This document shows, piece by piece, positions 1 through 8,267 of a stretch of 64,000 nt of DNA. The position numbers and the translations under genes were made by a program. Each line of letters starts with the position of its first letter. Within the stretch, counting starts at the first letter, position 1. This DNA comes from Archangium gephyra (GTDB taxonomy: Bacteria; Myxococcota; Myxococcia; Myxococcales; Myxococcaceae), in the NCBI GenBank assembly GCA_003243425.1, contig QFQP01000014.1, positions 1 through 64,000 on the forward strand, given 5' to 3'. The notes under the pieces are model-generated. The model was given only the letters and a program-made list of their open reading frames with translations. It did no database searches and was not told the origin of the DNA.

Positions 1-1169
1 CTGGTGACCGACTCGGGCACGTACGTTCTCCGCGCTCACTGAGCGCGGCTTCGTTGAAGCGCTTCCACGTGCGCGAGGGAGAGCGCACTGGTGGTCGTTC
101 TCCGCGCTCACTGAGCGCGGCTTCGTTGAAGCCGTTGGGTCTCCCCGCTGTAGCTCCTATTCGCCTCGGTTCTCCGCGCTCACTGAGCGCGGCTTCGTTG
201 AAGCCTGGATCGAGATGCCGAACGACACGCGGATCGAGCGGTTCTCCGCGCTCACTGAGCGCGGCTTCGTTGAAGGTAGTGCTCGAGCACTTTGGCCCAC
301 GTCTCAGCAGTGCGTTCTCCGCGCTCACTGAGCGCGGCTTCGTTGAAGGGACGACTGACTGACCTCTCCGTGCGAGCGTGGCTCAAGTTCTCCGCGCTCA
401 CTGAGCGCGGCTTCGTTGAAGGATGGTGGTGCGGTGCTCGCCGCACGTCTGGGTGCGGCCAAGTTCTCCGCGCTCACTGAGCGCGGCTTCGTTGAAGGAA
501 CCTTCTGCAACTCTTCACCCGACACGCGCCACCTCGAGTTCTCCGCGCTCACTGAGCGCGGCTTCGTTGAAGGAAGAACCTGCCAGCGCTGAAGGCAACG
601 AAGGTGTTGCCGGTTCTCCGCGCTCACTGAGCGCGGCTTCGTTGAAGGTTCCACGACCTCTATGCGGGGTTTGCCGGCTACACGCAGCGTTCTCCGCGCT
701 CACTGAGCGCGGCTTCGTTGAAGGGGCCAGGAGCGAGTAGCCGCCGAGCTGCGCGTGGTACGTTCTCCGCGCTCACTGAGCGCGGCTTCGTTGAAGGAAC
801 GACGAACGGAACTGGCAAGCCCTGTGTGACCACACGTGTTCTCCGCGCTCACTGAGCGCGGCTTCGTTGAAGCCTCTCAGCTGGCCGAAAGACGGCGACC
901 TCGCCCTCGGTTCTCCGCGCTCACTGAGCGCGGCTTCGTTGAAGCGCGTCGAACGTGGCTCAGTGCTTCCCTGATGAGCTCACGTGTTCTCCGCGCTCAC
1001 TGAGCGCGGCTTCGTTGAAGCTACTGCGCCGGCACGACAGGCAATCCGTTTGAACCCGTGACGTTCTCCGCGCTCACTGAGCGCGGCTTCGTTGAAGGGA
1101 CTCGACGAACAATGTCTGGAAATACTGCAACGGAGTTCTCCGCGCTCACTGAGCGCGGCGGCGTTCCTC
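1..1169 (+). CRISPR. CRISPR array, distal part, cut by the left window edge
   Basis: Fifteen identical 35-base repeats start at 25, 97, 169, 241, 314, 387, 463, 538, 613, 689, 762, 838, 910, 986 and 1063, and a degenerate sixteenth starts at 1135. The repeat begins GTTCTCCGCGCTCA and ends GCGGCTTCGTTGAAG. Its centre is palindromic, with CCGCGCTCA facing TGAGCGCGG. The 15 complete spacers are 37-42 bases and all differ; bases 1-24 are a partial spacer. The base after every repeat is C or G, so the unit may be 36 bases ending GTTGAAG plus C/G, resembling the ATTGAAA(C/G) ends of many repeats. The decayed last repeat on the right puts the leader, and any cas genes, to the left outside the window. 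The cas type cannot be assigned from the repeat alone. Confidence 0.98.
1135..1169 (+). repeat. Degenerate terminal CRISPR repeat
   Basis: The first 25 bases match the array consensus exactly. The last ten differ (GGCGTTCCTC in place of TTCGTTGAAG). A decayed repeat usually marks the trailer end, opposite the leader, which orients the array left to right. It ends 14 bases before the stop codon of the convergent katG gene. Confidence 0.9.
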
Positions 1170-1183
1170 CCAGACCAGACCGC

Positions 1184-3347
1184 TCACTTCACGTCATACC
1201 GATCGAGGTCCATCACCTTCGCCCACGCGGCCACGAAGTCGTGCACGAAGCGCTCCTTCCCGTCCGACGCGCCGTAGACCTCGGCCACCGCGCGCAGCAC
1301 CGAGTTCGCGCCGAACATCAGGTCCACCCGGCTCGCGGTCCACCGCTTCGCGTTCGTCTTGCGATCGTTCGCCGAGAAGAACTCTCGCGCTTCTGAATCG
1401 GGCGCCCACGTCGCCACCATGTCGAGCAGGTTCACGAAGAAGTCATTGGTGAGCGTGTCGCTCTTGTCGGTGAACACGCCGTACTTCGTGTCTCCCACGT
1501 TGGTGCCCAGCGTGCGCATGCCGCCGACGAGCGCCGTGAGCTCCGGCGCGCTCAGTTTGAGCAACTGCGCCTTGTCGATGAGCAGCGTCTCGGTCGGCAC
1601 CGTGGTGCCCTTCTTCACGTAGTTGCGGAACCCGTCAGCCACGGGCTCGAGCGCCGCGAACGATTCCACGTCGGTCTGTTCCTGCGTCGCGTCGACACGC
1701 CCCGGCGTGAACGGAACGGTGATGGTCGTGCCGCCGTTCTTCGCGGCCTGCTCGATGGCCGCCGCGCCCCCGAGCACGATGAGGTCGGCCAGCGACACCC
1801 GCTTGAAGTCCGCCTGAATCTTCTCGAGCGCCTGCAGCACCTTCGCGAGCTGCGCGGGCTGGTTGACCTCCCAGTCCTTCTGCGGCGCGAGGCGGACGCG
1901 CGCACCGTTCGCACCACCGCGCATGTCCGAGCCGCGGAACGTCGAGGCTGACGCCCAGGCGGTCGACACCAGCTCCGAGATCTTGAGACCCGACGCGAGA
2001 ATCTTCTTCTTCAACTCGGCGACGTCGGCGTCTGACAGCGCGGGGTGCGTGGGCTTCGGGAGCGGGTCCTGCCAGAGCAGATCTTCCTGCGGCACCTCCG
2101 GCCCGAGGTAACGCGCCTTCGGCCCCATGTCGCGGTGCGTGAGCTTGAACCATGCGCGCGCGAAGGCGTCCGCGAACTCGTTCGGGTTGGCGAGGAAGCG
2201 ACGGGAGATCTTCTCGTACTCAGGGTCGAAGCGCAGCGAGAGGTCGGTCGTCAGCATCATCGGCAGCTTCTTCTTCGCTGCATCGAACGCGTCGGGAATC
2301 GTCGGCTGCGCGTTCTTCGCCACCCACTGGTGCGCGCCGGCCGGGCTCTTCGTCAGCTCCCACTCGTGCTTGAAGAGCAGCTCGAAGAAGTCGTTGCTCC
2401 ACTTCGTGGGCGTGCGCGGCCACGTGACCTCGAGCCCCGAGCCGATCGCGTCACCGGCGATGCCCGATGCGTAGGTGCTCTTCCAGCCAGGCCCTGATCT
2501 TCCAACTCCGCGCCTTCAGGGTCGGCGCCGACGTGAGACGCGGGCCCTGCGCCGTGCGTCTTGCCGAAGGTGTGGCCGCCAGCGATGAGCGCCACGGTCT
2601 CTTCGTCGTTCATCGCCATGCGCTTGAACGTTTCGCGAATGTCGCGCGCCGCCTTCACCGGGTCGGGGTCGCCGTTGGGGCCTTCGGGGTTCACGTAGAT
2701 GAGGCCCATCTGCACGGCGGCCAGCGGGTTCTCGAGGTCGCGCTCCCCCGAGTAGCGCTTGTCGCCTTCGAGCCACTTCGTCTCGTTGCCCCAGAACACG
2801 TCGAGGTCGGGCGCCCAGGTGTCGGGCCGGCCGCCGGCGAAGCCGAACGTCTTGAAGCCCATGGTCTCGAGCGCGACGTTGCCGGTGAGGATGAGCAGGT
2901 CGGCCCACGAGATCTTCTGGCCGTATTTCTGTTTGATCGGCCACAACGGGCGCCGCGCCTTGTCGAGGTTCACGTTGTCGGGCCAGCCCGAGAGCGGCGC
3001 GAACCGCTGCTGACCACGCCCGCCACCGCCGCGCCCGTCCTGCACGCGGTAGGTGCCGGCGCTGTGCCACGCCATGCGAATGAAGAGCGGGCCGTAGTGC
3101 CCGAAGTCAGCCGGCCACCACGGCTGCGAATCGGTCATCAGGGCCGCGAGGTCCTTCTTGAGTGCCGCGTAGTCGAGCGACTCGAAAGCCTTCGCGTAGT
3201 CGAACGCGGCACCCAACGGTTCGACGCCGGGGCGTGCTGGTGCAGCAGGTCGACGCGCAGCGCCTTGGGCCACCATTGTTGGTTCGTCGTTCCCGCACCG
3301 GAGGTGTGGTTGAACGGACACTTCGACGCGCTCCTGGGCTCGGTCAT
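1184..3347 (-). pseudogene. katG: Catalase-peroxidase KatG, broken by two single-base frameshifts (or sequencing errors)
   Basis: This is a haem catalase-peroxidase that removes hydrogen peroxide. Translation in three successive frames covers the whole family. The N-terminus starts MTEPRSASKCPFNH. The distal active site is MAWHSAGTYR (Arg/Trp/His). YVNPEGPNG holds the adduct Tyr, the following MAMNDEET the adduct Met, and GGHTFGKTHG the proximal haem His. The C-terminal domain runs to DRYDVK. The frame breaks near 3218 (a missing C after TCG AAC, minus strand) and near 2485 (a missing T before TGG AAG). Restoring one base at each gives about 721 residues, the normal KatG size, with no other stop. 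Both breaks shorten short homopolymers, so decay and sequencing error are both possible. No oxyR or furA neighbour is present. Confidence 0.93.
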
Positions 3348-3356
3348 GGGGGCAGA

Positions 3357-3384
3357 GAATTACGGGCTCCCCTCGGCGGCGCAA
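3357..3384 (-). promoter_or_regulatory. Possible promoter for katG
   Basis: On the minus strand TTGCGC is followed after 16 bases by TAATTC, in the short gap between the upstream terminator and the katG start at 3347. No clear ribosome binding site precedes the ATG. This is a weak sequence-only call. Confidence 0.22.
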
Positions 3385-3389
3385 ACACG

Positions 3390-3413
3390 AACGCCCCGGC
3401 GAACCGAGGCGTT
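3390..3413 (-). terminator. Intrinsic terminator after the calpain gene pair
   Basis: Read on the minus strand, AACGCCTCGG, the tetraloop TTCG and CCGGGGCGTT form a ten-pair stem with one G-T wobble, capped by a stable UUCG loop. It is followed by CGTGTTTG. It lies 25 bases past the stop codon of the small gene that ends at 3439 and separates this transcription unit from katG. Confidence 0.7.
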
Positions 3414-3438
3414 GGTGCTGCGTTCTGCGACCGGCCTT

Positions 3439-3798
3439 TCAGCGCCTGCTGGCCAGCGCCTTCTCGATGCGATCGAAGCTGTACGAGTCAGGGCCGTAGC
3501 GACCCAGGATGGTCTTCGTCGAGTCGATGAGGAACGGGCCGTGGTTGCCCTTGGTGAGCGCGTACCCGGCTTCCGGCTTCTCGACGGTGATCTCGTTGAT
3601 CTGCTCGCCGTGAATCACGCGCTTGACCTTGAGCTTCACCGTTTGCGCGGCGGTCTTCTGACCGGTGCTGGTCGCGCCCGGCTTGGCTTCGACCTTCTCG
3701 GGCTGCGAGCCGGTAGCGATGACTTCAGTCACCTCGGCGTCGACGATCCACTGCGCGTTGGGGAGGACGTCTTCGATTGGTTCAGGAGGCTTGGCCAT
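3439..3798 (-). CDS. Small protein of unknown function, downstream partner of the calpain-like protease
   Basis: 119 residues, no signal peptide, no transmembrane segment. The pattern of alternating hydrophobic strands (WIVDAEVTEVIA, then TVKLKVKRVIHG, then a Gly/Phe-rich ending GPFLIDSTKTILGRYG) loosely resembles OB-fold NTR/TIMP-like domains, a fold that includes protease inhibitors. This resemblance is my inference and is not secure. The gene starts 15 bases after the calpain stop and is followed by a strong terminator, so the two are probably co-transcribed. A role as inhibitor, chaperone or substrate of the protease is possible but unproven. No chagasin or staphostatin motifs were seen. 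Confidence 0.75.
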   Translation of the reverse strand: MAKPPEPIEDVLPNAQWIVDAEVTEVIATGSQPEKVEAKPGATSTGQKTAAQTVKLKVKRVIHGEQINEITVEKPEAGYALTKGNHGPFLIDSTKTILGRYGPDSYSFDRIEKALASRR

Positions 3799-3813
3799 GA
3801 CGAGGTCCCTTGT

Positions 3814-5559
3814 TCAGTTCTGGTAGTAGAGCGACTGGTAGAGCTTGGTGAAGTCTTCGAGCTTCAGCTTGAAGACACCGTCGTTCGGGCCGTTGCCCGC
3901 GGGCTCCGACTCACCCCACGGGTTGCGGAGAATGACGAAGCGATCGGTGCCCGACTTCTCGTAGCCGAGGATGGAGTACGCGTGGTTCGCGTACACGCCG
4001 CTGTTCGTATACAGCGCCTCGCGATCTTCACCGTAGGTGCCGGCGCCCACGGCCTTGCCCGCGTCGACGTTGGCGACGATCTGGTTCCACGCCTTGTCGG
4101 GGCTGCCGTAGCCGAGGCTCTGGTACGACGCGTCGACGCCCAGCACGTCTTCGAAGACGTCGCTGACGTGACCACCGTTGCCGATGGTGTTGTAGCTGCC
4201 CTTCCACTGCGCGTAGGCCTTCTCCACGAGCGGGAACCAGAGTTCCATTTTTTTGGGGTCGCTGCTGTTCGACGAGTGGCCGTACAGCGCACCGCCGTAG
4301 CTGCGCGCGTAGAGATCGCCGTCGACTTTCACCGGCACGTCCTTCGAGCGGCCCGTGGCCCAGTCCTTCTGCTTGAAGGTGACGGTGTAGGTGCCGTCGC
4401 CGTTGTCCTTCACCATGTTGGTGATGGCTTCAGGGTTGGCCCTGGCGATCGCCGCCAACGCAGCGGGGAAGTAGCAGTCGCCGATCTGCCCCTGGCGCAC
4501 GTCGTCGGCCTTCGGGCCGTCGATGAACAGCGGGCCGGTGAAGCGCACAGTGTTGAACTTCGGCTTACCGGCCGAGTCGAGCTCGTCCTTGTGCAGCGCG
4601 GGGTCGGGAACGAGGTCGACGTTGCTCGGCGTACCGCCGGGAACGGTGACGTTGCCGACGGTCTCGGTGAACGCGGTGTTGTTGACGCCATCGCTCGCCG
4701 AAATCGCGAACGAGTCGCCGGCCTTGCCGTTCAGCTTGAAGCCCGCGGGGAAGCCACCTTCGGCGGTGACCGTGACCTGCGTCTTCTCGCCGGTGCGGTT
4801 GTTGGTGAACTGCAACTTCGCGCCGGGCTCCGAGACCTGGCGGCTGGCGTTGATGTTGGTGACGTCGACCTTCCCGTTGCCGGCGTCAGCCATGCCGATG
4901 CGGAAGAGCGCGACCACCGCGTTGCGCGAGTCTTTCGCTTCGATGCCGCTGGCCTTCACCGTCACCCAGTCAGACGTGGTGCCGTCGGCGTAGCGCGCGC
5001 GCATGCGAATGAGGTCGCCTTCGCGCATCTGCTGCTCACCGGTGAGCTTCGCGAGGTCGAACTTGCCGTTGGCGTCGGCCTTGCCGATCACCATCGTGTC
5101 GTCCATGTGCAGACGGCCACCGGGCGCGGTCGAGATGTTGATGGCCTCGATGCTGGCGCCGGCCTTCGTGGTGCCCGACAGGCCGTTGGCCTGGTTGGCG
5201 TTCACGCTGATGCCGTTGGCGGTGATGGCGGCCGGCTGCGGCTGCACCGGCGTGCGCCCCAGCACCTGCTCGAGGAACGCGCGGGCGCCGGCTTCGAGCG
5301 GCACCTGGCCCTTGTCGAGGATGGTCTCGAGGTCCTTCTTTTCGTTCGCGGTGATGCCGTCTTTCGCGAGCGCGATCTGCTGCTCGGTGGTCATGCCCGG
5401 CTTCTTGAGCTGGTCGGCGAGCTTCACCTGGCCCCAACGCGCTGAATCACCGAGGTGCGAGAGGATCTCGAGCGCCTGCTCTTTGCCCAGCGGCTTCGCG
5501 GCGCGTTCGTAGCTCGTGTACAGCGATGACAGCTTCCGGTCGTTGATCGAAACAGGCAT
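3814..5559 (-). CDS. Calpain-family (C2) cysteine protease with N-terminal Ig-like domains
   Basis: 581 residues. The catalytic domain lies in the C-terminal half. Cys362 is in RQGQIGDCYFPAAL, His526 in VYANHAYSILGYE and Asn546 in ILRNPWGE, giving the complete calpain triad. Residues 113-310 look like two bacterial Ig-like repeats rich in Gly, Thr and Asn. Residues 1-105 are helical and charged. There is no obvious signal peptide, so the location is uncertain. Secretion by another route or a cytoplasmic role are both open. Calcium-binding EF-hands are not evident. The gene is followed at 15 bases by a small gene of unknown function, and lies 51 bases downstream of the PilZ-like/Hsp70 gene on the same strand. 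ATG start at 5559. Confidence 0.9.
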   Translation of the reverse strand: MPVSINDRKLSSLYTSYERAAKPLGKEQALEILSHLGDSARWGQVKLADQLKKPGMTTEQQIALAKDGITANEKKDLETILDKGQVPLEAGARAFLEQVLGRTPVQPQPAAITANGISVNANQANGLSGTTKAGASIEAINISTAPGGRLHMDDTMVIGKADANGKFDLAKLTGEQQMREGDLIRMRARYADGTTSDWVTVKASGIEAKDSRNAVVALFRIGMADAGNGKVDVTNINASRQVSEPGAKLQFTNNRTGEKTQVTVTAEGGFPAGFKLNGKAGDSFAISASDGVNNTAFTETVGNVTVPGGTPSNVDLVPDPALHKDELDSAGKPKFNTVRFTGPLFIDGPKADDVRQGQIGDCYFPAALAAIARANPEAITNMVKDNGDGTYTVTFKQKDWATGRSKDVPVKVDGDLYARSYGGALYGHSSNSSDPKKMELWFPLVEKAYAQWKGSYNTIGNGGHVSDVFEDVLGVDASYQSLGYGSPDKAWNQIVANVDAGKAVGAGTYGEDREALYTNSGVYANHAYSILGYEKSGTDRFVILRNPWGESEPAGNGPNDGVFKLKLEDFTKLYQSLYYQN

Positions 5560-5610
5560 GCGGCGTTGACCCCGAGGTGGTGGGAGAAAGTGCGCCCGAA
5601 CTGTAGCTGA

Positions 5611-7677
5611 TCAGCGCGACCCGAACAGCCGCTTCACCGCTCGTAAGAGGCCGCTCGGCGACGACTGAGCGGGGCTTTCTTCCCCGGGCAAGGGCGACTC
5701 GGCGAGCAGCTGTGCCTGCGCCTCGTCGCTCGCGTCGGCGGTCGAGAACCGGGCGTCGGCCTGCTTGCCGGTGGGCGTGGTGGCGCTCAGCGTGAGGCGC
5801 CCGTCGCTCGACACCGAGAAGCGAACGTTGAGCTCGCCGGCGCGCTCCGACTGCATCGACAGCGCGCCGAGGTACTCGTTTTCTTCTGCGCGCGCCGAGG
5901 TGCCCTGCAGCACCGCGAGGCGAATGGCCTGCCCGGCAGCGACGGGGATGCCGAGCGACTTCTCGGCGGGCAGGCGCGTGTTGCGCTCGAGCAGGCGCCG
6001 GAAGCCGCCGCCCTTCACCGCGACGCCGATGGGCGAGCTGAGGACCTCCGCGAGCGAGAGGCCGCGTTTGCCCTTTTCGCGTTGCACCAGCGAGTGACCG
6101 TAGAGCGCCGCGCCGAGCGCGACGGCTCCCGCGGGGTCGACGTCGGTGCGGCCGGGGCGGCCGAGCTGTTTTTCGAGGTGGCGGCGAACGGCTGGCGCGC
6201 GCGACTGACCGCCCACCAGCAGCACCTCGTCGAGGCTCTGCGGTTGGAGCTTCGCGGCGTCGAGCACCGCCTGTGTGACCTGACCGGTGCGCTCCACGAG
6301 GTCTTGCGTGGCCGACTCGAGGAAGCCGCGCTCGACCTCGACGCGGAGATCGACGGGGTTACCGGCCTCGTCGGTGGTGGCGAAGGGCACGTGAACCGGC
6401 GCGAGCTCCGCGTCGCTCAACGCGATCTTGGCGACCTCGGCGGCGTCGCGAACACGTTCGATCGTCATGCGCGAGCTCAGCAGCTTCTCTCGGGCGGCCG
6501 GCTCGAGGGTGCCGATGAGCGCGTCGGCGAGGCGCGCGTCGAAGTCCATCCCGCCCAGAAAGTTGTCGCCGCCGGTGCTGACCGATTCGAGGTCGTCGCC
6601 GGTGATCTCGACCACCGACGCGTCGAACGTGCCGCCGCCCAGGTCGTAGACGAGCACGCGCTTGCGAGCGAGCCCGCGGCCATAGCCGAAGGCCAGCGCG
6701 ACCGCGGACGGCTCGTTGAGAATCGAGAGCACCTGCAGCCCTGCGAGCTCGGCCGACGCGATGACGGCGGCGCGCTGATGGTCGGTGTACCAGGCCGGCA
6801 CGCAGAGCACCGCGCGCGTCAGCTCGCGACCGAGGAAGTCCTGCGCGGCGTTCTTGAGCTCCTTGAGCAGCTGCGAGGCGAACTCGGCGATCGAGAACAC
6901 ACGCCCCGCGAGCTCGATGCCCACGTCACCTTCGGGATCGGACGCGAACGTGTACGGCGTGACCTTCGCGAGCTCGCGCACCTTCTTCGACTGCGCGCGC
7001 CGGCCCATGAGCCGCTTGAAGCCCGACACCGCTGCTTCCGGGTGATCGACGCGGTGCTTGCGAGCGGCGCTGCCGATGAGCACGCGATCCCTGGCGACGT
7101 CGAAGGCCACGATGGAGGGCAGGGCGAACGCGCCGCGCTCCGAGGCGATGGGAATCAGCTTCGGCGCGCCGTCGATCACCAGCGCCGCGCGGCACGTGGT
7201 GGTGCCGAGGTCGATGCCCAGCACCACGTCTTCCGAGAGGGGAATCGGCCCCTTCTTCTGGGGAACGGGCACTGGCGTGGGCCGCGAGACCGGCGGAGGC
7301 GGAACGGCGGGCGAGGGCGGCGTCGACGGTTCGTCAGCCGGCGCGCTCGTCTCACGCGCCTCGATGATCTGGTCGATGAGCCCCTTGGTGCGGGCGTCGA
7401 TGCGCGTGAAGCGCACCAACATGCCTGACTTGCCGGGCTGCTCGTCGACGGTGAGCTTGTGAACGACGCCTTCACCTCGCATCAGCCGCGTGCCGTCCTG
7501 GAGCACCAGCTCGAACGACAACGGCGTGCCTTCGGGCTTGCCGGTGCGCGTGGCGATGAAGATGCCGCCGCGGGTGACGTTGGCCCCGTAGCGCTCGATG
7601 AACTCGGCTTCGCTCGTGAACGGCAGGCGGATCCGCAGCGGGACCTTCCTGGGCTCGTTCGACGGCGGCGACGTCAT
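5611..7677 (-). CDS. PilZ-like domain fused to an Hsp70/DnaK-type ATPase
   Basis: 688 residues. Residues about 8-105 resemble the PilZ-like domain common in myxobacteria. The c-di-GMP motif is imperfect: arginines in RKVPLR, and NVTRGG instead of D/NxSxxG. A proline-rich linker (110-148) leads to an Hsp70 nucleotide-binding domain starting GIDLGTTTCRAALV, with VLVYDLGGGTFD, ILNEPSAVALAFGYG and LLVGGQSRAP, and then a substrate-binding domain. The usual DnaK C-terminal lid is short. No dnaJ or grpE is adjacent. The start overlaps the upstream lipoprotein stop by four bases (ATGA), itself overlapping alaS, so it is translated from the alaS transcript. The role is probably a specialised chaperone rather than general DnaK; the client is unknown. 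Confidence 0.88.
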   Translation of the reverse strand: MTSPPSNEPRKVPLRIRLPFTSEAEFIERYGANVTRGGIFIATRTGKPEGTPLSFELVLQDGTRLMRGEGVVHKLTVDEQPGKSGMLVRFTRIDARTKGLIDQIIEARETSAPADEPSTPPSPAVPPPPVSRPTPVPVPQKKGPIPLSEDVVLGIDLGTTTCRAALVIDGAPKLIPIASERGAFALPSIVAFDVARDRVLIGSAARKHRVDHPEAAVSGFKRLMGRRAQSKKVRELAKVTPYTFASDPEGDVGIELAGRVFSIAEFASQLLKELKNAAQDFLGRELTRAVLCVPAWYTDHQRAAVIASAELAGLQVLSILNEPSAVALAFGYGRGLARKRVLVYDLGGGTFDASVVEITGDDLESVSTGGDNFLGGMDFDARLADALIGTLEPAAREKLLSSRMTIERVRDAAEVAKIALSDAELAPVHVPFATTDEAGNPVDLRVEVERGFLESATQDLVERTGQVTQAVLDAAKLQPQSLDEVLLVGGQSRAPAVRRHLEKQLGRPGRTDVDPAGAVALGAALYGHSLVQREKGKRGLSLAEVLSSPIGVAVKGGGFRRLLERNTRLPAEKSLGIPVAAGQAIRLAVLQGTSARAEENEYLGALSMQSERAGELNVRFSVSSDGRLTLSATTPTGKQADARFSTADASDEAQAQLLAESPLPGEESPAQSSPSGLLRAVKRLFGSR

Positions 7678-8267
7678 TGCAGCGGCAATTCTACCCGGCT
7701 GGTGTCGGTCGTCAGAACGAGTTTCAGGCCTTTGCCGATCATTTCGTCGGGCGCCTCGAAGAAGAGCACCACCCGCGTGAGCGCGTGCGTCTTGAGCTCG
7801 AGCGACAACGGGGAGCCCTTGCCGAGCCGCTGCACGTCGCGCGCGATGCCCGCGGTCTTGTCGCCGTTCACCAGCTGCGCAGCGGTGAGATCGAGCTGCG
7901 TGTCTTTCTCGGCGTTGGCGTCGAGGCTGACGCGCAGGAAGCGATCGGCCGTCGAAAGGCTGACCTTCTTTCCCGACACCGTCTGCGAGCGCTGCACTTC
8001 GACCAGCTCGAAGGCCACGTCGCCGAGATCAGCGGCGACGCCTCTGGGAATGCCCAGGAAGTCGGGCGCCGAAGTGCCGGTGACGACTTTGGTGAGCGGG
8101 TCGGGCTCGGCCTCCGCTTCGACCTTCTTCTTCTGCTCCCGGGCCAGGCGCTCCTGTTCGGTCTTCAACTTCTGCAGCAACCGATCGTCTGGTGAGAACG
8201 TCGGCTCCTGCGGCTCGTCTCTGGGACAAGCCGCGAAGAGAAGCCCGAGCAGGAGCAGGTGCTTCAC
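7674..8267 (-). CDS. Predicted lipoprotein of unknown function
   Basis: 197 residues. A short hydrophobic leader, MKHLLLLGLLFAAC, ends in a lipobox with Cys14 as the likely lipidation site. A charged helical stretch (about 25-55) follows. The rest looks like a beta sandwich: a strand pair around DLGDVAFELVEVQRSQTV, then RFLRVSLDANAE and ALTRVVLFFEAP. This is reminiscent of DUF4352-type extracellular domains, but I cannot assign it firmly. It overlaps alaS upstream and the PilZ-like/Hsp70 gene downstream by four bases each, indicating coupled translation. Confidence 0.85.
   Translation of the reverse strand: MKHLLLLGLLFAACPRDEPQEPTFSPDDRLLQKLKTEQERLAREQKKKVEAEAEPDPLTKVVTGTSAPDFLGIPRGVAADLGDVAFELVEVQRSQTVSGKKVSLSTADRFLRVSLDANAEKDTQLDLTAAQLVNGDKTAGIARDVQRLGKGSPLSLELKTHALTRVVLFFEAPDEMIGKGLKLVLTTDTSRVELPLQ

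Noticed and set aside
54..1396. Open frames in both directions across the CRISPR array, encoding repeated SPRSLSAASLK- or FNEAALSERGE-like peptides
   Set aside because: They are read-through of the repeat itself; no ribosome binding sites, and the peptides simply mirror the repeat unit.
2467..5445. A 992-codon open frame on the plus strand
   Set aside because: It is antisense to katG and the calpain gene, has the Arg/Ala/Val-rich composition of a high-GC shadow frame, and shows no domain.
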